Assembly (NCBI GenBank): GCA_043421945.1
Contig: JBHOGO010000126.1
Span: forward strand, 1-8,569
Reading direction: 5' to 3'
DNA: 8,569 bases
From: Thaumasiovibrio sp043421945
Lineage (GTDB): Bacteria > Pseudomonadota > Gammaproteobacteria > Enterobacterales > Vibrionaceae
Under the pieces are notes generated by a model that did not search any database, was not told the DNA's origin, and was given only the letters and a program-made list of their open reading frames with translations. Positions 5,319-8,569 of this stretch are shown piece by piece. The position numbers and the translations under genes were made by a program. Each line of letters begins with the position of its first letter. Within the stretch, counting starts at the first letter, position 1.

Positions 5319-8300
5319 ATATCAACATAGCGGGTGAGTGGGATTACTTCTTGCAAGATTCGAACAAGAACGAACTTTGCTTCGTAGATTGTTTTGAATC
5401 TCAGGGAAAAGTTTCCATTCCTAATACCATATCGACAGCAAGATTATCACCTAAACATGAGTATACGAATAATTTAACTAAGAGTAATGTTCAGAGTCTT
5501 AGAGACCCTTATAAGTTTGTCGGATCTCTCTGGTTAAGAAAGTTAATTGACATCCCTAAAATAACTGACTCTAGACAGGTGAAGCTGTATATAGAAAGGG
5601 TTAACTATACTTCAACTGTCTGGGTTGATAAAAAATACCTAGGGACAGTTTCTAGCTGTTCCGTTGGTCATGAGTTTGTTATTGATAGGGAGCTAGTTAG
5701 TGGTAAGTGTATTGAAATTATCATAAAGATTGACAATATTGATAGTATGAAACTCGGGGACTGGTCAAGTGCTTTTACTGACGAGACTCAAACGAAATGG
5801 CTAGGATTGGTTGGGAAAATTGAACTTCAGTTATCCAAACCCAAAATTAAGTTGAACTATGATGAGCACTCCGAAAATGTAAGTATTCAATTTGTGTTAG
5901 AAGGGGGAGTTTACGATGCAGTCGAAGTAGAGTGTAAGGAGTTGTCTCTGAGTGGCGTTCTTAATAAAAAAGACAGTGGGTACACAAATACATTTGATAT
6001 ATGTAAGTCCCAAATAAAGATGTGGGATGCGATAGAGCCGCACCTATATCGTGCCTTTATTCACGGAGTTGTTGGCAATGAAAGGACATTGATTGATGAA
6101 CTGTCGTTTGGTGTAAGAGACATCTCAGTTAAGAATCAGCAGTTTGCTGTCAATGATTCTGTCACATTTTTAAGAGGGACCTTGGATTGTGGTGTTTTCC
6201 CTGAAACTGGTCATCCACCGATGAATAAAACAGCATGGCTAAAGATTTTCAGAATACAAAAAGACTTCGGTCTTAATCATGTTAGGTTTCATTCTTGGTG
6301 TCCTCCTGAGGTCGCGTTTGAAGCGGCAGATGAGATTGGCATGTATTTACAAGTGGAAGGACCATTTTGGTTAGACCATTGGATGAAATATAATTTAGGG
6401 GGAGCGCAATGCCACAGACATTTCATTATAGATGAGACGATGAAAATAGTTCAATCTTATCACCACCACCCAAGTTTTTGTTTTTTTGCAGTGGGCAACG
6501 AAATGGGAGGAAATGGAGGTGAACTATCTATACTTGATGATGCTGTGAAACAAGTAAAAGAAACGTTTCCTATGATTAAGTACTCACTTTCATGCAACAC
6601 GTTAATTGATGGATTAGAGCGGCCCTTAAGTAGCAATGACGACTTCTTTGTATCTAAAACTATTAACAATATCGGTGTTCGTGGTCAATACTACTTAGAA
6701 GAGTTAGTTAGTGGTAAGTCGCTGAATTTTAATGATGCAACTCAAAATAGCACATGTCCGGTAGTTACGCATGAGGTCGGACAGTATCTTGTTTATCCGA
6801 ATATGGAAGAAATTTCCAAATATCAAGGTGTGTTAAAACCTATTAACTTCCTGGCAATCGAAGAAGACCTGAAGAAAAAAGGGTTATTGCATAAATCACG
6901 ACAATATCTAAAGGGGTCAGGCCACCTTTCAAAGCTATTGTACAAGGCTGAAATAGAGTCTGCCCTAAAAACATCAAAACTTGCAGGTATACAACTTTTA
7001 GGCCTTCAAGACTACCCTGGCCAGTATACTGCTACCATAGGTATGTTGGATTCTTTTTGGGAAAATAAAGGTGTAACAACAGCTAGAGAATTTCAGGGTT
7101 TTTGTGGTGATGTTACATTGTTGATAGATTATAAAAAGAATGTCTACTTTTCAGATGAAGAGGCGAAATTTTGGCCGGTCATTGCCAACTACTCTAAGGA
7201 TGCATTAAACACAAATGATTTTTCCTTTGAAGTTTACGATGGTGATGTGTTAGTGACTTGTTTACCTTTAGAGGGTCACATTGCCAACGCTGGGTGTGTG
7301 ACTGACTTAAGAGAACTCACATTTGTACTGGAAGAGCATATTAGCGACTCAAATACCCGTTTGATTAAGTTTGTCTTTCACTCAAATGACGGAAAGTTTT
7401 CCAACAGCTGGGACGTAATGTTTGTGTCCTCAAGATACCGAGGAATGTCCTGCGATAAACTCGCCGAAGGTTATAGTTCAGTATCAGTTACGAGATTCGC
7501 TTCTGATATTGAGCGACACAACACCAGTAAAAAAGTACTTGTTGTTCCACATTTCAATGACTTGTTCGACGCGATACCTGGTAAACTTTTCCCTGTATTT
7601 TGGAGCCCTGTTTGGTATGAGACTCAAAGCTCACTTGGTTTACTAATAAACCAACAGTCAAGCATGCTTGAGAAATTTCCAACTGGAAAATATTTAGACT
7701 TACATTGGAAAGACATTGTTGAGAACTCCGCATCTTTTTCATATGAGGGTTTAAAACGTGATATTGAGCCAATAATCGATGTTATCCCAAACTATTTCTT
7801 TAACACTAGACGTTCGTGTTTGCTGGAGTTCCAAGTTCTTGGTCGCCACGTAGTAGTATCTTCGATAGACTTTTTTGGCGAGCTAAACGAAAACCCTGTA
7901 GCAATAGCTTTACTTGATAGCGTTCTAAATGGTCTTTCCTCAAGTTGTAGTGACGGGCTTAACGAAATATCCATTGATGAGTTTTATAATATTGTTTCAA
8001 AAGACAGTAAGCAAAGTGCAACGGAAGTTAAAAACTGGGTCACTAATGCATCTGATTATTATGATAAAACGACTTCTCACAGTAAAGTGATCGATGGGAA
8101 TGATATTACTTATTGGGAAGCTCCTGATCTTTCGCCACAGCATTACTGGGAGGTGGATTTTGGATCTACCAAAAAAGTAGATGTTTTGAAGATAAGGTTT
8201 GCATTTGAAGGTCATTTTGAGTTTAAGGTTCTTTATACTGAAGGCAGCGAATACGACATGGAAACACGGGTGTTTGTGCAAGATTCAAAAGATTTTGAAT

Positions 8301-8395
8301 CGATCGTAGATTTCACTGCAAGAAAGTTAAGGGTACAGTTTGTCGAAATTCCAATATTTGCTAAAGCAAGCATCTCAAGTATAGTTATACAATAG
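5312..8395 (+). CDS. GH2-family glycoside hydrolase with C-terminal discoidin-like domain, cytoplasmic
   Basis: This 1027-residue protein has GH2 architecture: a jelly-roll sugar-binding domain (~1-177, starting IAGEWDYFLQD), an Ig-like beta-sandwich (~178-280) and a TIM barrel (~285-590) with RGTLDCG, NHVRFHSWCPPE (322-333), YLQVEGPFW, GNEMGGN and THEVGQY. By GH2 rules E397 (in GNEMG) is the acid/base and E488 (in THEVG) the nucleophile of a retaining exo-glycosidase. LLGLQDYPGQ (562-571) is a conserved barrel-end motif. Further beta-rich regions follow, then an amidotransferase-like fold (~735-890, FPVFWSPVWYE) seen in large GH2 relatives, and an F5/8-type-C/CBM32-like domain (~900-1027) with SKVIDGNDITYWEAP and YWEVDFG. 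There is no signal peptide, so it probably cleaves the sugar imported by the adjacent symporter. Beta-galactosidase or beta-glucuronidase activity would be guesses; GH2 also includes mannosidases and others. Both catalytic glutamates are present and no frameshift is seen. Confidence 0.9.
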   Translation: MLNINIAGEWDYFLQDSNKNELCFVDCFESQGKVSIPNTISTARLSPKHEYTNNLTKSNVQSLRDPYKFVGSLWLRKLIDIPKITDSRQVKLYIERVNYTSTVWVDKKYLGTVSSCSVGHEFVIDRELVSGKCIEIIIKIDNIDSMKLGDWSSAFTDETQTKWLGLVGKIELQLSKPKIKLNYDEHSENVSIQFVLEGGVYDAVEVECKELSLSGVLNKKDSGYTNTFDICKSQIKMWDAIEPHLYRAFIHGVVGNERTLIDELSFGVRDISVKNQQFAVNDSVTFLRGTLDCGVFPETGHPPMNKTAWLKIFRIQKDFGLNHVRFHSWCPPEVAFEAADEIGMYLQVEGPFWLDHWMKYNLGGAQCHRHFIIDETMKIVQSYHHHPSFCFFAVGNEMGGNGGELSILDDAVKQVKETFPMIKYSLSCNTLIDGLERPLSSNDDFFVSKTINNIGVRGQYYLEELVSGKSLNFNDATQNSTCPVVTHEVGQYLVYPNMEEISKYQGVLKPINFLAIEEDLKKKGLLHKSRQYLKGSGHLSKLLYKAEIESALKTSKLAGIQLLGLQDYPGQYTATIGMLDSFWENKGVTTAREFQGFCGDVTLLIDYKKNVYFSDEEAKFWPVIANYSKDALNTNDFSFEVYDGDVLVTCLPLEGHIANAGCVTDLRELTFVLEEHISDSNTRLIKFVFHSNDGKFSNSWDVMFVSSRYRGMSCDKLAEGYSSVSVTRFASDIERHNTSKKVLVVPHFNDLFDAIPGKLFPVFWSPVWYETQSSLGLLINQQSSMLEKFPTGKYLDLHWKDIVENSASFSYEGLKRDIEPIIDVIPNYFFNTRRSCLLEFQVLGRHVVVSSIDFFGELNENPVAIALLDSVLNGLSSSCSDGLNEISIDEFYNIVSKDSKQSATEVKNWVTNASDYYDKTTSHSKVIDGNDITYWEAPDLSPQHYWEVDFGSTKKVDVLKIRFAFEGHFEFKVLYTEGSEYDMETRVFVQDSKDFESIVDFTARKLRVQFVEIPIFAKASISSIVIQ

Positions 8396-8411
8396 ATATT
8401 TAGCTTTCAAT

Positions 8412-8446
8412 AGGCGCATTTCTAGATGTTTAGTATGCGCCTTTTA
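8412..8446 (+). terminator. Rho-independent terminator after the GH2 gene
   Basis: AGGCGCAT (8412-8419) pairs perfectly with ATGCGCCT (8435-8442). The 15-nt loop can itself form a CTA/TAG pair. The stem is followed by TTTATTA. It starts 16 nt after the GH2 stop codon and should end the cluster transcript. The opposite strand has no T-run after the stem, so termination is one-directional. Confidence 0.8.
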
Positions 8447-8569
8447 TTAGAAGTTTTTATCCGATAATAAAAATAGCAAACAATATGTTTTAAACCGAGA
8501 TTCCGCAGCCCACTTAGGAATAAACTGATTCATATAGAGCACCAAGCAGTTTGAGAAGCCGAGTTTGAT
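8447..8569 (-). other. Unassigned 3' flank with a 40-codon minus-strand open frame
   Basis: After the terminator no gene is recognised. On the minus strand a frame is open from the window edge (8569) for 40 codons to TAA at 8447-8449, with residues such as VLYMNQFIPKWAAESRF. It could be the C-terminus of a convergent gene, but an open frame this short arises by chance often enough that it is not called a CDS. The section 8490-8569 is less AT-rich than the preceding 40 nt. Confidence 0.2.

Noticed and set aside
6474..6487. T-rich run (TTTTTGTTTTTTT) in the GH2 gene as a possible slippage or phase-variation site
   Set aside because: The frame is intact through conserved SFCFFAVGNE next to the catalytic glutamate, and the longest run is only 7 T.
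5692..6719. Near-identical strings AGTTAGTGGTAAGT at about 5693 and 6706 in the GH2 gene
   Set aside because: Both encode LVSGK in unrelated domains and are only about 14 bp long; probably chance, not a mobile or duplicated element.
7997..8281. 94-codon open frame on the minus strand inside the GH2 gene
   Set aside because: It lies wholly opposite the well-supported discoidin-like domain and its translation resembles no family I know. It is a shadow of the coding strand.
1..8569. CRISPR array, tRNA, rRNA, toxin-antitoxin or phage-defence genes
   Set aside because: Read on both strands, no regularly spaced repeats, cloverleaf-like sequences or recognisable defence proteins were seen.

Overview
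The window looks like a chromosomal accessory locus of a low-to-moderate GC gammaproteobacterium, most likely a marine Vibrio or close relative. This rests on the overall AT-rich composition, an IS5-family element of a type I associate with vibrios, and a transporter very close to enterobacterial melibiose permease MelB. The species call is an inference; no rRNA or housekeeping gene is present.

Layout. Positions 1-298 are the end of an IS5-family insertion sequence on the minus strand: the first 73 codons of its transposase, then the IS leader and the terminal inverted repeat ending at 298. Positions 299-486 are the control region of a three-gene, plus-strand carbohydrate-utilisation cluster. 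It holds a 12-bp perfect inverted repeat that brackets a TAATAT box and runs into the Shine-Dalgarno sequence, a 10-bp direct repeat and a small palindrome. The genes are: (1) 487-3759, a 1090-residue protein with a DUF5107 domain, probably of the aldose-epimerase-like beta-supersandwich type, fused to a long TPR solenoid; (2) 3951-5318, a 12-helix GPH-family (MelB-like) sugar:cation symporter; (3) 5312-8395, a 1027-residue GH2-family glycosidase with a C-terminal F5/8-type-C (discoidin-like) domain. Genes 2 and 3 overlap by 7 nt. Genes 1 and 2 are separated by 191 nt that may hold a second promoter. A Rho-independent terminator at 8412-8446 closes the cluster. The last ~120 nt are unassigned apart from a weak minus-strand open frame.

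Working model. None of the three proteins shows an export signal except the membrane-embedded symporter. The unit therefore looks like inner-membrane uptake of a small galactoside- or glucuronide-like oligosaccharide, followed by cytoplasmic cleavage by the GH2 enzyme. The DUF5107-TPR protein would be a second carbohydrate-active or carbohydrate-recognising cytoplasmic factor. The substrate cannot be read from the sequence. Two substitutions in the symporter, at the positions of MelB Asp19 (sugar contact) and Asn58 (Na+ site), suggest that substrate and/or coupling ion differ from melibiose/Na+. No regulator, porin or secreted depolymerase is visible here; these may lie outside the window, possibly beyond the IS element.
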